Positions 48,964 to 58,826 of a DNA stretch of 64,000 bases are shown here, one piece after another. Source of the DNA: Pseudomonas citronellolis (lineage in GTDB: Bacteria > Pseudomonadota > Gammaproteobacteria > Pseudomonadales > Pseudomonadaceae); assembly GCF_900112375.1 (NCBI RefSeq), contig NZ_FOLS01000016.1:1-64000 (forward strand), written 5' to 3'. Below the pieces are notes generated by a model. The model did not search any database. It was not told the DNA's origin and saw only the letters and a list, made by a program, of their open reading frames with translations. Both the position numbers and the translations under genes were made by a program. How positions within the stretch are numbered: the first letter of the stretch is position 1; each line of letters begins with the position of its first letter.

Positions 48964-49761
48964 ATGGGTTTTCTAGCCGGTAAACGCGCGCTGATCGTCG
49001 GCGTGGCCAGCAAGCTGTCCATCGCCTCGGGCATCGCCGAGACGATGCACCGCGAAGGCGCGCAGCTCGCCTTCACCTACCAGAACGACAAGCTCAAGGG
49101 CCGCGTCGAGGAATTCGCCGCCGGCTGGGGCTCCAGCGCCGAGCTGTGCTTCCCCTGCGACGTCGCCAACGATGCCGACATCGAGGCGGTGTTCCGCGAG
49201 CTGGGCAAACAGTGGGACGGCCTGGACATCATCGTCCACTCGGTGGGCTTCGCCCCGGGCGACCAGCTGGACGGCGACTTCACCAGCGTCACCAGCCGCG
49301 ACGGCTTCCGCATCGCCCACGACATCAGCGCCTACAGCTTCGTCGCCCTGGCCAAGGCCGGCCGCGAAATGATGAAAGGCCGCAACGGCAGCCTGCTGAC
49401 CCTCACCTACCTGGGCGCCGAGCGCACCATGCCCAACTACAACGTGATGGGCATGGCCAAGGCCAGCCTGGAAGCCGGCGTGCGCTACCTGGCCGGCAGC
49501 CTGGGCCCGGAGGGCACGCGGGTCAACGCGGTGTCCGCCGGCCCGATCCGCACCCTGGCCGCCTCCGGCATCAAGAGCTTCCGCAAGATGCTCGCCGCCA
49601 ACGAACGCCAGACCCCGCTGCGGCGCAACGTGACCATCGAAGAAGTCGGCAACGCCGCGGCCTTCCTCTGCTCCGACCTGGCCAGCGGCATCAGCGGCGA
49701 AATCCTCTACGTCGACGGCGGCTTCAACACCACCGCGATGGGGCCGCTGGAAGACAGCTGA
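48964..49761 (+). CDS. fabI: Enoyl-[acyl-carrier-protein] reductase (NADH) FabI
   Basis: A 265-residue SDR of the FabI group. [14 protein letters not shown] is the divergent NAD loop. The Y-x6-Y/K active site is in [40 protein letters not shown] is the substrate loop that binds triclosan. AAGGAAGG lies upstream of the ATG at 48964. It catalyses the last step of fatty-acid elongation. It follows the transporter by 20 bases and may be read through from it. Confidence 0.95.
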   Translation: MGFLAGKRALIVGVASKLSIASGIAETMHREGAQLAFTYQNDKLKGRVEEFAAGWGSSAELCFPCDVANDADIEAVFRELGKQWDGLDIIVHSVGFAPGDQLDGDFTSVTSRDGFRIAHDISAYSFVALAKAGREMMKGRNGSLLTLTYLGAERTMPNYNVMGMAKASLEAGVRYLAGSLGPEGTRVNAVSAGPIRTLAASGIKSFRKMLAANERQTPLRRNVTIEEVGNAAAFLCSDLASGISGEILYVDGGFNTTAMGPLEDS

Positions 49762-50192
49762 GCAGACGGGCGGGGCGATGGGTATCGCTTCGCTCAACCC
49801 ATCCTACGGGGGGGGGGGGGGAACGCCATGCCTCCCAGCAAACTGTAGGAGCGGGCCCTGCCCGCGATTCGCGCGCAGGGCGCGCTCCTACAGGGGAATG
49901 GCACGGGTGGGTGGCGTAGGAGCGGATCTCATCCGCGAATCACGCCGGAACCTCCGGCTATCGCGGACGGAGTCCGCTCCTACGGGTGGAAATGCCATGC
50001 CTCCTACAACCTTCGTAGGATGGGTTGAGCGAAGCGATACCCATCACCAATGGCAGCATGGGTTTCGCAAGCTCAACCCATCCTACGAAAAGCACCTCGC
50101 GCGGCCGGCAAGACAATTGCTCCAAACAAAAACGCCGCACCCGGTCACCCGGATGCGGCGTTTTCATTCGATCGCGGCGCGTAGCGCGCGGA
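49762..50192. repeat. Composite repeat block with a G14 tract after fabI
   Basis: No gene. Order: GATGGGTATCGCTTCGCTCA-type palindrome (49777-49807), 14 G residues (49808-49821), REP units at 49845-49870, 49869-49892 (inverted), 49916-49941 and 49959-49983 (inverted), an inverted GATGGGTATCGC element (50015-50045), and a half copy (50071-50087). A terminator follows. Confidence 0.8.
50129..50164. terminator. Bidirectional terminator between fabI and deaD
   Basis: AAAACGCCGCA (50129-50139) and TGCGGCGTTTT (50154-50164) form a perfect 11-bp stem with an inner CCGG/CCGG pairing, flanked by A and T runs on both sides. It serves both convergent genes. Confidence 0.9.
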
Positions 50193-51878
50193 TCAATCCT
50201 CGCGGTAGCGGCGCAGGCGCAGGGCCTTGCCGGCGACGCGGGTGTCCTTGAGCTTGCCGAGCAGGCGCTCCAGGCCGTCTTCGGGCAGTTCGATCAGGCT
50301 GAAGGTCTCGCGGATCTGGATGCGGCCGATGGCCTCGCGGGACAGGCCGCCCTCGTTGAGGATGGCACCCAGCAGGTTCTTCGCCGCCACGCCGTCGCGC
50401 GCGCCCAGGGCGGTGCGGCAGCGGGCCTTGCCTTCGGCCGGGGCGGCCATCGGGCGGCGCTCGCAACGTTCGCCACGGTCACTGCGCTCACCGCGATCGC
50501 CACGCTCGTAGCGTTCGCTGCGCTCGCGCGGGGCGGCCGGGGTCAGCGGCTGCTCGCGGCGCACCGACTCCAGGTCCAGGGCCTTGCCTTCGGTGAGCTT
50601 GGCCAGCAGCACCGCGGACAGGGTTTCGGCATCGGTGCCCAGGCGGCGGCACAGCTCGTCGCGCACGGCGCCACGGCTGGCGACAGCGGTTTCCAGCAGC
50701 GGCTGCAGGCTGGAGGCCAGGCGCGCCAGGCGTGCTTCCAGCACGGTGTCGGCGTCGGGCAGGCGCACTTCGCCGACCTTCTGCCCGGTGACGCGCTCGA
50801 TCACCTGCAGCATGCGGCGCTCGCGCGGGGTCACCAGCAGCAGCGCGCGGCCTTCGCGGCCGGCGCGGCCAGTACGGCCGATGCGGTGCACGTAGGACTC
50901 GGGGTCGTACGGCATGTCGATGTTCAGCACGTGGGTGATGCGCGCCACGTCCAGGCCGCGGGCGGCCACGTCGGTGGCGATGACGATGTCCAGCGAGCCG
51001 TCCTTGAGCGACTCGATGACGCGCTCGCGCTGGGCCTGCGGGATATCGCCGTTCAGCGCGGCGGCGCGGTAGCCCTGGCGCTCGAGCAGCTCGGCGATGT
51101 CCAGGGTGGCCTGCTTGGTGCGCACGAAGCCGATCAGCGCGTCGAACTGCTCGACTTCCAGCAGGCGCAGGATGGAGGCGGCCTTCTGGTCGGCATGGAC
51201 CATCAGGTGGACCTGCTCGATGCGCGCCACGGTCTGGGTCTTGGCGGCGATGCGGACGTGCTTGGGTTCTTTCAGGTGGCGTTCGGCGATGCTGCGGATC
51301 GAGGCCGGCAGGGTCGCGGAGAACAGCACGGTCTGGCGGCTGGCCGGCATGGCCTCGAAGATCACTTCCAGGTCGTCCATGAAGCCGAGCTTGAGCATCT
51401 CGTCGGCCTCGTCGAGGACCAGGCGCTCGACGGTGCCCAGCAGGTTCTCGTCGCGGCGCAGGTGGTCGCACAGGCGGCCGGGGGTGGCCACCAGCACCTG
51501 GGCGCCCTGGCGCAGGGCCTTGAGCTGCGGGCCCATGGGCGCGCCGCCGTAGACCGCGACCACGCCGACGCCCGGCATCTGCTTGGAGTAGGTTTCGCAG
51601 GCGGTGGCCACCTGCAGGGCCAGTTCGCGGGTCGGCACCAGGATCAGCACCTGGGGTTCGCGGCGCGTGGCCTCGATCTTCGACAGCAGCGGCAGGGCGA
51701 AGGCGGCGGTCTTGCCGGTGCCGGTCTGGGCCTGGCCGATCATGTCGTGGCCTTCGAGGATCACCGGGATCGACTGGGCCTGGATGGGCGACGGCTCTTC
51801 GTAGCCGACCGCGGCGATGGCGGCGAGAATATTGGGATGAATGCCGAGCGCGGCGAAGCCGCCGGTTTCCTGGGTCAT
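50193..51878 (-). CDS. deaD: DEAD-box RNA helicase DeaD/CsdA
   Basis: A 561-residue protein. The core spans residues 1-370 with Q motif, AQTGTGKT, PTRELALQV, VLDEADEML, SAT, and HRIGRTGRAGR. A dimerisation region and an Arg/Glu/Asp-rich linker (about 440-480, RSERYERGDRGERSDRGERC) follow, then a DbpA-like RNA-binding domain (LLGAILNEGGLSREAIGRIQIRETF). It unwinds structured RNA in ribosome assembly and cold adaptation. The 5' leader is long (51879-52075). Confidence 0.93.
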   Translation of the reverse strand: MTQETGGFAALGIHPNILAAIAAVGYEEPSPIQAQSIPVILEGHDMIGQAQTGTGKTAAFALPLLSKIEATRREPQVLILVPTRELALQVATACETYSKQMPGVGVVAVYGGAPMGPQLKALRQGAQVLVATPGRLCDHLRRDENLLGTVERLVLDEADEMLKLGFMDDLEVIFEAMPASRQTVLFSATLPASIRSIAERHLKEPKHVRIAAKTQTVARIEQVHLMVHADQKAASILRLLEVEQFDALIGFVRTKQATLDIAELLERQGYRAAALNGDIPQAQRERVIESLKDGSLDIVIATDVAARGLDVARITHVLNIDMPYDPESYVHRIGRTGRAGREGRALLLVTPRERRMLQVIERVTGQKVGEVRLPDADTVLEARLARLASSLQPLLETAVASRGAVRDELCRRLGTDAETLSAVLLAKLTEGKALDLESVRREQPLTPAAPRERSERYERGDRGERSDRGERCERRPMAAPAEGKARCRTALGARDGVAAKNLLGAILNEGGLSREAIGRIQIRETFSLIELPEDGLERLLGKLKDTRVAGKALRLRRYRED

Positions 51879-52216
51879 GGGTTTTGCCTCTAAATACATC
51901 CGCAAAGACCCAATGGCCGAGCTGCGCATGCCCTGTACGACAGTAGAAGTCACCCAGGCAGCTGGAAGCGGGGATTTGCGAACTGAACTGTTGGAAGAAT
52001 ACGTCAAGGAAGTCCGCGGAAGCGGTAGCACAGACGGAGCGCGAAGCGCCGAAGGGTGCGGTCCCGAACGGGGCCGTGATAGGCCGGCGCGCATCATACC
52101 GGAAAAACGCCGCCGATGTGCGGCTTTTCCACTACCGCTGGCCGAACGGTCAAGACTTGCACAACCGGCCACCCGCCGTCTATACCGAGCAGGGCCACCT
52201 GCCAGGAGCACGCGCC
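51879..52216. other. Shared upstream region of deaD and the crotonase gene
   Basis: A divergent promoter region of 338 bases. No gene is supported. A long deaD leader is plausible, as cold-shock helicase leaders are often long. I saw no clear repeat family here. CCAGGAGC (52202-52209) is the ribosome site for the GTG at 52217. Confidence 0.5.
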
Positions 52217-53008
52217 GTGAACCCTACCAGCGAACCCCGCGTCACCGTCACGCGCCGCGGCCACCTCCTGCTGCTGGGCCTCAACCGGCCGCAGAAGCGC
52301 AACGCCTTCGACCAACGCATGCTCGACGAGCTGATGCTGGCCCTGGGCGACTACGAACGCGACGACGACCTGCGCTGCGCGCTGATCGTCGCCCACGGCG
52401 AACACTTCAGCGCCGGCCTCGACCTGGCCGACGTCAGCCAGCGCCTGCACGACGGCTGGCAGCTGCCGGCCGGTGCGGTCGATCCCTGGGGCACCCTCGG
52501 CGGGCCGCGGCTGAGCAAGCCGCTGGTGGTCGCCGTGCAGGGCTACTGCTACACCATCGGCATCGAGCTGATGCTCACGGCGGACATCTGCCTGTGCGCC
52601 AGCAACGCCCGCTTCGCCCAGATGGAGGTGCGCCGCGGCCTGCTGCCGCTGGGCGGCGCCACCCTGCGCCTGCCGCAGGTGGCCGGCTGGGGCAACGCCA
52701 TGCGCTGGCTGCTCAGCGGCGACGAGTTCGACGCCCACGAAGCCTGGCGCCTGGGCCTGGTGCAGGAAATCCACCCGCCCGAGGAACTGCTGCCCGAAGC
52801 CCTGAAGCTGGCCGCGCGCATCGCCCGCCGCGCCCCGCTGGCCGTGCGCGCCACCCTGGCCTCGGCGCGGCGCGCCCAGGAGCAGGGGACGGCGGTGGCC
52901 ATCCGCGAGCTGCCGCAACAGCTCAAGGCGCTGCTCGCCAGCGAGGACGCCCGCGAAGGCCTGCAGTCGCTGCTGGAAAAGCGCGAAGGCAACTTCTCCG
53001 GCAACTAG
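52217..53008 (+). CDS. Enoyl-CoA hydratase/isomerase family protein
   Basis: A 263-residue crotonase. I chose the GTG at 52217 (GGAG 9-12 bases upstream). It has RPQKRNAFDQRM, EHFSAGLDLADV (oxyanion) and QMEVRRGLLPLGGATLRL, where one catalytic Glu (MEV) is present and the second position is not Glu. The substrate is unknown. It is divergent from deaD, an arrangement I recall from PAO1. Confidence 0.85.
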   Translation: MNPTSEPRVTVTRRGHLLLLGLNRPQKRNAFDQRMLDELMLALGDYERDDDLRCALIVAHGEHFSAGLDLADVSQRLHDGWQLPAGAVDPWGTLGGPRLSKPLVVAVQGYCYTIGIELMLTADICLCASNARFAQMEVRRGLLPLGGATLRLPQVAGWGNAMRWLLSGDEFDAHEAWRLGLVQEIHPPEELLPEALKLAARIARRAPLAVRATLASARRAQEQGTAVAIRELPQQLKALLASEDAREGLQSLLEKREGNFSGN

Positions 53009-53299
53009 CCGCAGCGCCCCGCCACCGCCCTTCGCGACGACGCCCACGCGCGCCTTCGACGCACCCCGGCAAAGCGCTATATCGAAAGTATTAAACGGCC
53101 CCGCAAAGGCCGCCATTTCCATTGGAACCACAGGCGAATCAACGGGACGCAAACGACCAAACGACTATCTACAAGAGGCAATTTCGCCCTCCCGACAAAG
53201 CACGAAGACTGTGCCGGAAATCAGGAGAGGCGCTCTTCCCGCTGGCGGATCGAGGCTTCCCCTGAAACACCAGAGCCCGTCAGGGAGGAGCCCAACAAG
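53009..53299. other. Promoter region of the collagen-like lipoprotein gene
   Basis: Contains an AT-richer patch (GCTATATCGAAAGTATTAAA, 53076-53095) suitable for a promoter and a strong GGGAGGAG ribosome site just before the ATG at 53300. No repeat family or gene is seen. Confidence 0.4.
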
Positions 53300-54736
53300 A
53301 TGTCTGGTCCCATTCGTGTATTCGCATTGTCTCTTCTGGTCGTTGCCATGTCGCTGCAAGGGTGCAGCAGCAAGGGCGGCCATCACAGCAGTGTCGCCAG
53401 TTCCGGAAACGGTTCCGGCCAGGGCGCCGGCGACGGTGGCTCGGGTAGCGGTGGCGATGGCAGCGGTTCCGGCGGTACTGGCGGCAGCGGTGGCGACGGC
53501 GGCAATGGCGGCAACAATGGCGGTGATGGCGGCAGCACCACCTCCAGCACCACCAGCACCATTCTCAGCAACACCGGCGAAGCGGTCAGCGCCCTGGGCA
53601 ACACCGTCAATGGCGTCGGCGGCGTGGTCAAGGGCATTGACCTGCCGGTGGTCGGCAGCGGCGTGAGCGAAGGCGCCGGCAACGTCATCCAGGACGTCGG
53701 CCAGGGCGTGAACAGCCTGGGCAGCGGTATCACCAACGGCATCGGCCAGCTCGGCAGCAATCCCAATGCCCTGGGCACCACAGTCGCCGGCGCCACCGGC
53801 ACGGTGAGCAGCGTCGGCAACGCGGTCAGCGACCTGGGCAGCACCGTCGCCGCGGTGGGCGCCAACACCCCGCTGAAACCGGTGACCGCCACCCTGGGCG
53901 GCGTGGTCGATGGCGTCGGCGGGCAGATCAGCATGCTCGGCGACTCCCTCAGCGGCGCCGTCACCAGCGGCCCGCTCAGCCCGCTGACCAAGCAGCTCAG
54001 CGCCACCACCGCCGGCCTGGTCGGCCAGGTCGAGGGCGTGACCCAGCAGGTCGGCGCCACCACCGGCCTGGGCGCGCCGGTGAACAACCTGGTGACCACG
54101 GTCGGCGGCCTGGTGGGCCAGGTCGGCACCCAGCTCGGCAGCGCCACGCCGGTCCTCGCGCCGGTGGGCAGCGTCGTGACCAACGTCGGCGAGGCCGTGA
54201 GCGCGACGGGCGGCCTGGTCAACGCACAGGCCGGCAGCAGCCCCAGCAACCCGATCGGCGGGCTGCTCTCGGGCGTCACCGGCGCCCTGGGCGGCGCCAC
54301 CGGCAGCAGCAATCCGGTCGGCGGCCTGCTCTCCGGCGTTACCGGCACCCTGAGCGGCGCTACCGGTAGCAGCAACCCGGTCGGTGGTCTGCTCTCTGGC
54401 GTCACCGGCACCCTGGGCGGCGTCACTGGTGGCAGCAGCCCGGTCAGCGGCCTGCTCTCCGGCGTCACCGGCACCCTGGGCGGCGTCACCGGCGGCAGCA
54501 GTCCGGTCAGCGGCCTGCTCTCCGGCGTCACCGGCACCCTGGGCGGCGTCACCGGCAGCAGCAGCCCGGTCAGCGGCCTGCTCTCCGGCGTCACTGGCAC
54601 CCTCGGCGGCGTCACCAGCAGCGTCGGCAGCAACGGCCTGGCCAGCAACGGCGGCCTGCTCGGCGGCACCCTGGGCACCGTGGGTGGCCTGCTGGGCGGC
54701 GTGACCGGCAGCCTGGGCGGCAAGTCCGGAAACTGA
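53300..54736 (+). CDS. Collagen-like / glycine-rich repeat lipoprotein, probable partner of the adjacent TpsB
   Basis: A 478-residue protein. The lipoprotein signal MSGPIRVFALSLLVVAMSLQGC (lipobox LQGC, C22) precedes a Gly/Ser/Asp-rich low-complexity stretch (about 35-78). A long region of VG.xV...G repeats (NTVNGVGGVVKG, SAVGNAVSDLG-like) follows. Six perfect-length 21-residue repeats (54248-54625, NPVGGLLSGVTGTLGGVTGSS type) lie near the end. No classical TPS haemagglutination domain is visible. It lies 79 bases before an FhaC/ShlB-type gene and probably forms a surface or matrix protein. Confidence 0.75.
   Translation: MSGPIRVFALSLLVVAMSLQGCSSKGGHHSSVASSGNGSGQGAGDGGSGSGGDGSGSGGTGGSGGDGGNGGNNGGDGGSTTSSTTSTILSNTGEAVSALGNTVNGVGGVVKGIDLPVVGSGVSEGAGNVIQDVGQGVNSLGSGITNGIGQLGSNPNALGTTVAGATGTVSSVGNAVSDLGSTVAAVGANTPLKPVTATLGGVVDGVGGQISMLGDSLSGAVTSGPLSPLTKQLSATTAGLVGQVEGVTQQVGATTGLGAPVNNLVTTVGGLVGQVGTQLGSATPVLAPVGSVVTNVGEAVSATGGLVNAQAGSSPSNPIGGLLSGVTGALGGATGSSNPVGGLLSGVTGTLSGATGSSNPVGGLLSGVTGTLGGVTGGSSPVSGLLSGVTGTLGGVTGGSSPVSGLLSGVTGTLGGVTGSSSPVSGLLSGVTGTLGGVTSSVGSNGLASNGGLLGGTLGTVGGLLGGVTGSLGGKSGN
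54248..54625 (+). repeat. Six in-frame 63-bp tandem repeats
   Basis: Units start at 54248, 54311, 54374, 54437, 54500 and 54563. Each encodes 21 residues beginning NP or SP. Units 4-6 are nearly identical, a sign of recent slippage or recombination, so copy number is likely to vary among strains. Confidence 0.9.
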
Positions 54737-54815
54737 CGGCAAGCCCGCCAAAGCGAACGGCGAAGGGTCGGCAACGGCCCTTCGCCCTTTCATTTAACGG
54801 CTTCAGGGAGAAGCC

Positions 54816-56474
54816 ATGCGCAAGCTGACCGTAGTAACGCTGTTGTTAGCCAGCCCCCTCGCCTGGGCCGACCGCCCCATCCAACTGCCCGGTTCCGACA
54901 TCGAACAGAGCCTGCCCAGGCCCAACCTGCCCGGCGGCGACGTGCGCCCGCAGGCGCCGCGGGTCAGCACCCCGGCGGCCGCGCAGCCGCAGCAGTTGCT
55001 CGAACGGCGCATCCGCCTGCGGCGCATCGAAGTCGCCGGCGGCGGCCACTACCCCATCGCCACCTGGAAGCCCCTGCTGGAGCCGCTGACCCGCCGCGAG
55101 ATCAAGATCGGCGAACTGGTGGCGGCGGCCAAGGCCATCACCCGGCGCTACCAGGACGACGGCTTCGTCATTTCCTTCGCCTACGTGCCCAACCAGGAAT
55201 TCCGCGGCGGCGTCGGGCGCATCATGCTGATCGAAGGCCACCTGCGCGAAGTGCGCAGCGCCGGCGACCTGGGCGTGCACCAGGCCCGCGTGGCGCGCTG
55301 GATCGAGCGCCTGAAGGCCGAACGGCCGCTGAGCCGCGCCAGCTTCGAGCGCTTCAGCGTGCTGATGAGCCGGGTTCCCGGCCTGCAGATGGACATGGTC
55401 CTCAACCCGCCGACCACCACCGATGGCGGCGCCGTGCTGGAGATGCTCGGCAGGCACGAGATGGTCACCACCGGCGCCGACTTCGACTCGCGCCACGGCA
55501 ACCCGCGCGGGCTGTTCAACGCCACCCTGGCCTCTCTGCTGGGCCGCGGCGAACAACTGCAGTTCAGCTACCTCTACCCGCCCGGCGACGACAAGGAGCA
55601 CTACCGCGCCTGGAACTACAGCCAGTTGCTGGGCGACAACGGCCTGCAACTGATGGCCGGCTACAGCCACTACAACGCCAGCCTGGAAGACCGCGTGGTG
55701 ATCGGCCCGCTGCAGTACGCGCGCAAGCGCGAGAACGAACGGGTCAGCGCCGGCCTGGGCATCCCCGTGCTGCTGCGCCGCAACCTCACCTGGGACGTCA
55801 ACCTGCGCGCCTACACGGTCGACGACAGCAGCCGCTACGACCTGCTGGCGCCGGCCACGCCCTACAGCGTGAAGCTGCGCAGCAAGTTGCGCGTGGTGGG
55901 CATCGACACCCTGGTCCAGCAGTTCGCCGAGAAGCAGGCGCGCGCCGGCAGCCTGGCCGTCTACAAGGGCCTGAACGCCTTCGACGCGCAGAGCACCGCG
56001 CCGGCGAAGAAGGACTTCACCCGCGTGCTCGGCTTCGGCGCCCAGCAGAACCAGTTCGGCGAACGCATGCAGGGCGTGGCCAACGTCAGCTTCCAGTGGG
56101 CCCACGACAGCCTGCCGGACTCCGAGCAGATCACCTACGGCGGCGCCAACTTCGGCCGCGGCTATCCGGACGACCAGGCCACCGGCGACAAGGGCTGGGG
56201 CGCCTCCTACGAGGTGAACTACTCGTTCCTCTGGCAGAACAGGTGGATGAACCAGTTGCAGCCCTACCTGGTGGTGGACGGCGCGCGCACCCACTACAAC
56301 GCCAACGGCCAGCCCGGCGCCAAGCTCGGCTCCGGCGCCGTCGGGGTGCGCTTCTCCAACCGCAAGCAGTACGTGCTGGGAATGGAAGTGGCCAAACCGT
56401 TCGCCGACCGCGCCATCGACAACGACGAGCGCAGCCCGCGGCTCAACCTGACGCTCAGCTACCAGCTCCCCTGA
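54816..56474 (+). CDS. TpsB / FhaC-ShlB-family outer-membrane transporter
   Basis: A 552-residue protein. Signal peptide MRKLTVVTLLLASPLAWA; a proline-rich linker with an N-terminal helix region; POTRA domains at about 65-140 (RIRLRRIEVAGGGHYPIATWKPLL) and 145-220; then a 16-strand barrel. The conserved loop-6 motif appears as FGRGYPDDQATG, in place of VRGY. It ends LTLSYQLP. It would export the repeat protein encoded just upstream through the outer membrane. Confidence 0.85.
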   Translation: MRKLTVVTLLLASPLAWADRPIQLPGSDIEQSLPRPNLPGGDVRPQAPRVSTPAAAQPQQLLERRIRLRRIEVAGGGHYPIATWKPLLEPLTRREIKIGELVAAAKAITRRYQDDGFVISFAYVPNQEFRGGVGRIMLIEGHLREVRSAGDLGVHQARVARWIERLKAERPLSRASFERFSVLMSRVPGLQMDMVLNPPTTTDGGAVLEMLGRHEMVTTGADFDSRHGNPRGLFNATLASLLGRGEQLQFSYLYPPGDDKEHYRAWNYSQLLGDNGLQLMAGYSHYNASLEDRVVIGPLQYARKRENERVSAGLGIPVLLRRNLTWDVNLRAYTVDDSSRYDLLAPATPYSVKLRSKLRVVGIDTLVQQFAEKQARAGSLAVYKGLNAFDAQSTAPAKKDFTRVLGFGAQQNQFGERMQGVANVSFQWAHDSLPDSEQITYGGANFGRGYPDDQATGDKGWGASYEVNYSFLWQNRWMNQLQPYLVVDGARTHYNANGQPGAKLGSGAVGVRFSNRKQYVLGMEVAKPFADRAIDNDERSPRLNLTLSYQLP

Positions 56475-56489
56475 GCGGGCGCCCCGCCG

Positions 56490-57236
56490 CTACTGCGCGG
56501 GGCGCAGCGCGTCGATGTAGACGCCCAGGTCATAGCCCAGGTCGCCCTGCAGGGCCTTGGCGCGCTTTTTCAGCCCGCGCGGCTCCAGGCTCTGCTCGAC
56601 GTCGGCGGGCACGAAGACGATCACGTTGCCCTCCGGCACCGGGCATTCCAGGTAGTGGCGGTGGAAGCGCCCGCGCAGCAGGGCCGCGCCCAGCGGCCGG
56701 CCGTCGTCGGTGCTCCACTGGTTGATGATCAGCCAGCCGCCGGGGCGCAGCTTGTCGCGGCAGGCGCCGAGGAAGTCCCAGCCCAGGTGCGCCGGCGCGG
56801 GTCCGGTGTCGGTATAGAGATCGAGGAAGATCAGGTCGGCCGGCTCGCAGTTGCCCAGCTCCTCCACCGCGTCGCCGATGCGCAACCGCAGGCGCGGCTC
56901 GTCCACCAGGCCCAGGTGCTCGCGGGCCAGGCGCGGAATCGCCGGGCGCAGCTCGACGGCCTCCGCCTCGTCCAGCGCCAGGTGCTTCAGGCAGGCCTGG
57001 GTCAGGCTGCCGGCGCCGAAGCCGAGGAACAGCGCGCGGCGCGGCGCGGGATGGCACAGCGCGCCCAGCAGCATGGCGCGGGAATAGTCGTACTCCAGCC
57101 AGGCCGGATCGCCGATGCGCACGCAGCTCTGCTCCACCTCCTCGCCGAACTCCAGGTAGCGGTAGCCGCCCTGCTCCACCACGCGGATCACCCCGTAGGC
57201 GTCGCGCTCCTCGGCTATCAGCAGGTCCTCGCTCAT
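56490..57236 (-). CDS. Spermidine synthase-like methyltransferase-fold protein
   Basis: A 248-residue protein, ATG at 57236. The Rossmann motif is [18 protein letters not shown], followed by [17 protein letters not shown] and the catalytic-type [10 protein letters not shown]. The N-terminal beta-hairpin region [16 protein letters not shown] resembles SpeE. It lacks a clear aminopropyltransferase DTSDP loop, so the substrate is open. It faces the DAHP synthase gene. Confidence 0.8.
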   Translation of the reverse strand: MSEDLLIAEERDAYGVIRVVEQGGYRYLEFGEEVEQSCVRIGDPAWLEYDYSRAMLLGALCHPAPRRALFLGFGAGSLTQACLKHLALDEAEAVELRPAIPRLAREHLGLVDEPRLRLRIGDAVEELGNCEPADLIFLDLYTDTGPAPAHLGWDFLGACRDKLRPGGWLIINQWSTDDGRPLGAALLRGRFHRHYLECPVPEGNVIVFVPADVEQSLEPRGLKKRAKALQGDLGYDLGVYIDALRPAQ

Positions 57237-57455
57237 GCCCGGCGCCCCCGGCCACGGCAACGGGCGCCAGCGCGCGGCCGGCGATGCGGAAGGGTATTGG
57301 AAGGCAGGCTCTGGTACACGCGGGCTCTCCGCAGGGCAAGGACGGCGACGGCCGCGGGCTCATGGAAGGCGAAGGATACCAGCCCCGCCGCGCTGAAGGT
57401 GGCCCCGCCCGGTGTTACCATGGGCGACTATCCGCCATTGCCCCGCGAGCCCCCG

Positions 57456-58802
57456 ATGAGCCAGACCTGGAGCCCCGACAGCTGGAGAAGCCGCCCCATC
57501 CAGCAGCAACCCGTCTACCCCGACGCCACGCGCCTACAGCAGGTCGAACAGAGCCTCGCCAGCTATCCGCCGCTGGTGTTCGCCGGCGAGGCCCGCGAGT
57601 TGCGCCGGCAGTTCGCCGAGGTCACCGCCGGGCGCGCCTTCCTGCTGCAGGGCGGCGACTGCGCCGAGAGCTTCGCCGAGTTCTCCGCGGCGAAAATCCG
57701 CGACACCTTCAAGGTGCTGCTGCAGATGGCGGTGGTGATGACCTTCGCCGCCGGCTGCCCGGTGGTGAAGGTCGGGCGCATGGCCGGGCAGTTCGCCAAG
57801 CCGCGCTCCTCCGGCGAGGAAACCGTGGGCGACCTGACCCTGCCGGCCTACCGCGGCGACATCGTCAACGGCATCGGCTTCGACGAGACCAACCGCGTGC
57901 CGGACCCGCAGCGCCTGCTGCAGGCCTACCACCAGTCCACCGCCACCCTCAACCTGCTGCGCGCCTTCGCCCAGGGCGGCTTCGCCGACCTCCACGAAGT
58001 GCACAAGTGGAACCTCGACTTCATCGCCAACTCGGCCCTGGCGGAAAAATACAGCCAGCTCGCCGGGCGCATCGACGAAACCCTCGCCTTCATGCGCGCC
58101 TGCGGCCTGGACACGGCCCCACAACTGCGCGAGGTGAGCTTCTTCACCGCCCACGAGGCGCTGCTGCTGAACTACGAGGAAGCCTTCATCCGCCGCGACA
58201 GCCTGACCGGCGGCTGGTACGACTGCTCGGCGCACATGCTCTGGATCGGCGACCGCACCCGCCAGCTGGACGGCGCCCATGTCGAGATGCTGCGCGGGGT
58301 GGGCAACCCCATCGGCGTCAAGGTCGGGCCGAGCATGGGCGACGAGGAGCTGCTGCGCCTGATCGACATCCTCAACCCGGACAACGACCCCGGCCGCCTC
58401 AACCTGATCGTGCGCATGGGCGCCGACAAGGTCGGCGACGGCCTGCCGCGGCTGATCCGCACCGTGCAGCGCGAAGGCCGCCAGGTGCTGTGGAGCTGCG
58501 ACCCGATGCACGGCAACACCATCAAGGCCTCCAGCGGCTACAAGACCCGCGACTTCGCGCGCATCCTCGCCGAAGTGCGGCAGTTCTTCGAGGTGCACAA
58601 GGCCGAAGGCAGCCACGCCGGCGGCATCCACATCGAGATGACCGGGCAGAACGTCACCGAGTGCATCGGCGGCGCGCGGCCGATCACCGAGGCCGGGCTC
58701 AGCGACCGCTACCACACCCACTGCGACCCGCGGCTGAACGCCGACCAGTCGCTGGAGCTGGCCTTCCTCATCGCCGAGACGCTGAAGCAGGCGCGGCGCT
58801 GA
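57456..58802 (+). CDS. Class II 3-deoxy-7-phosphoheptulonate (DAHP) synthase
   Basis: A 448-residue protein, start [19 protein letters not shown]. The class II signatures are present: [43 protein letters not shown] [40 protein letters not shown] and [16 protein letters not shown]. It condenses PEP and erythrose-4-P at the entry to the shikimate pathway. The length is that of the plant/PhzC-like class. Confidence 0.95.
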   Translation: MSQTWSPDSWRSRPIQQQPVYPDATRLQQVEQSLASYPPLVFAGEARELRRQFAEVTAGRAFLLQGGDCAESFAEFSAAKIRDTFKVLLQMAVVMTFAAGCPVVKVGRMAGQFAKPRSSGEETVGDLTLPAYRGDIVNGIGFDETNRVPDPQRLLQAYHQSTATLNLLRAFAQGGFADLHEVHKWNLDFIANSALAEKYSQLAGRIDETLAFMRACGLDTAPQLREVSFFTAHEALLLNYEEAFIRRDSLTGGWYDCSAHMLWIGDRTRQLDGAHVEMLRGVGNPIGVKVGPSMGDEELLRLIDILNPDNDPGRLNLIVRMGADKVGDGLPRLIRTVQREGRQVLWSCDPMHGNTIKASSGYKTRDFARILAEVRQFFEVHKAEGSHAGGIHIEMTGQNVTECIGGARPITEAGLSDRYHTHCDPRLNADQSLELAFLIAETLKQARR

Positions 58803-58826
58803 AACCGACGAACGGCGGGTGCTGGT

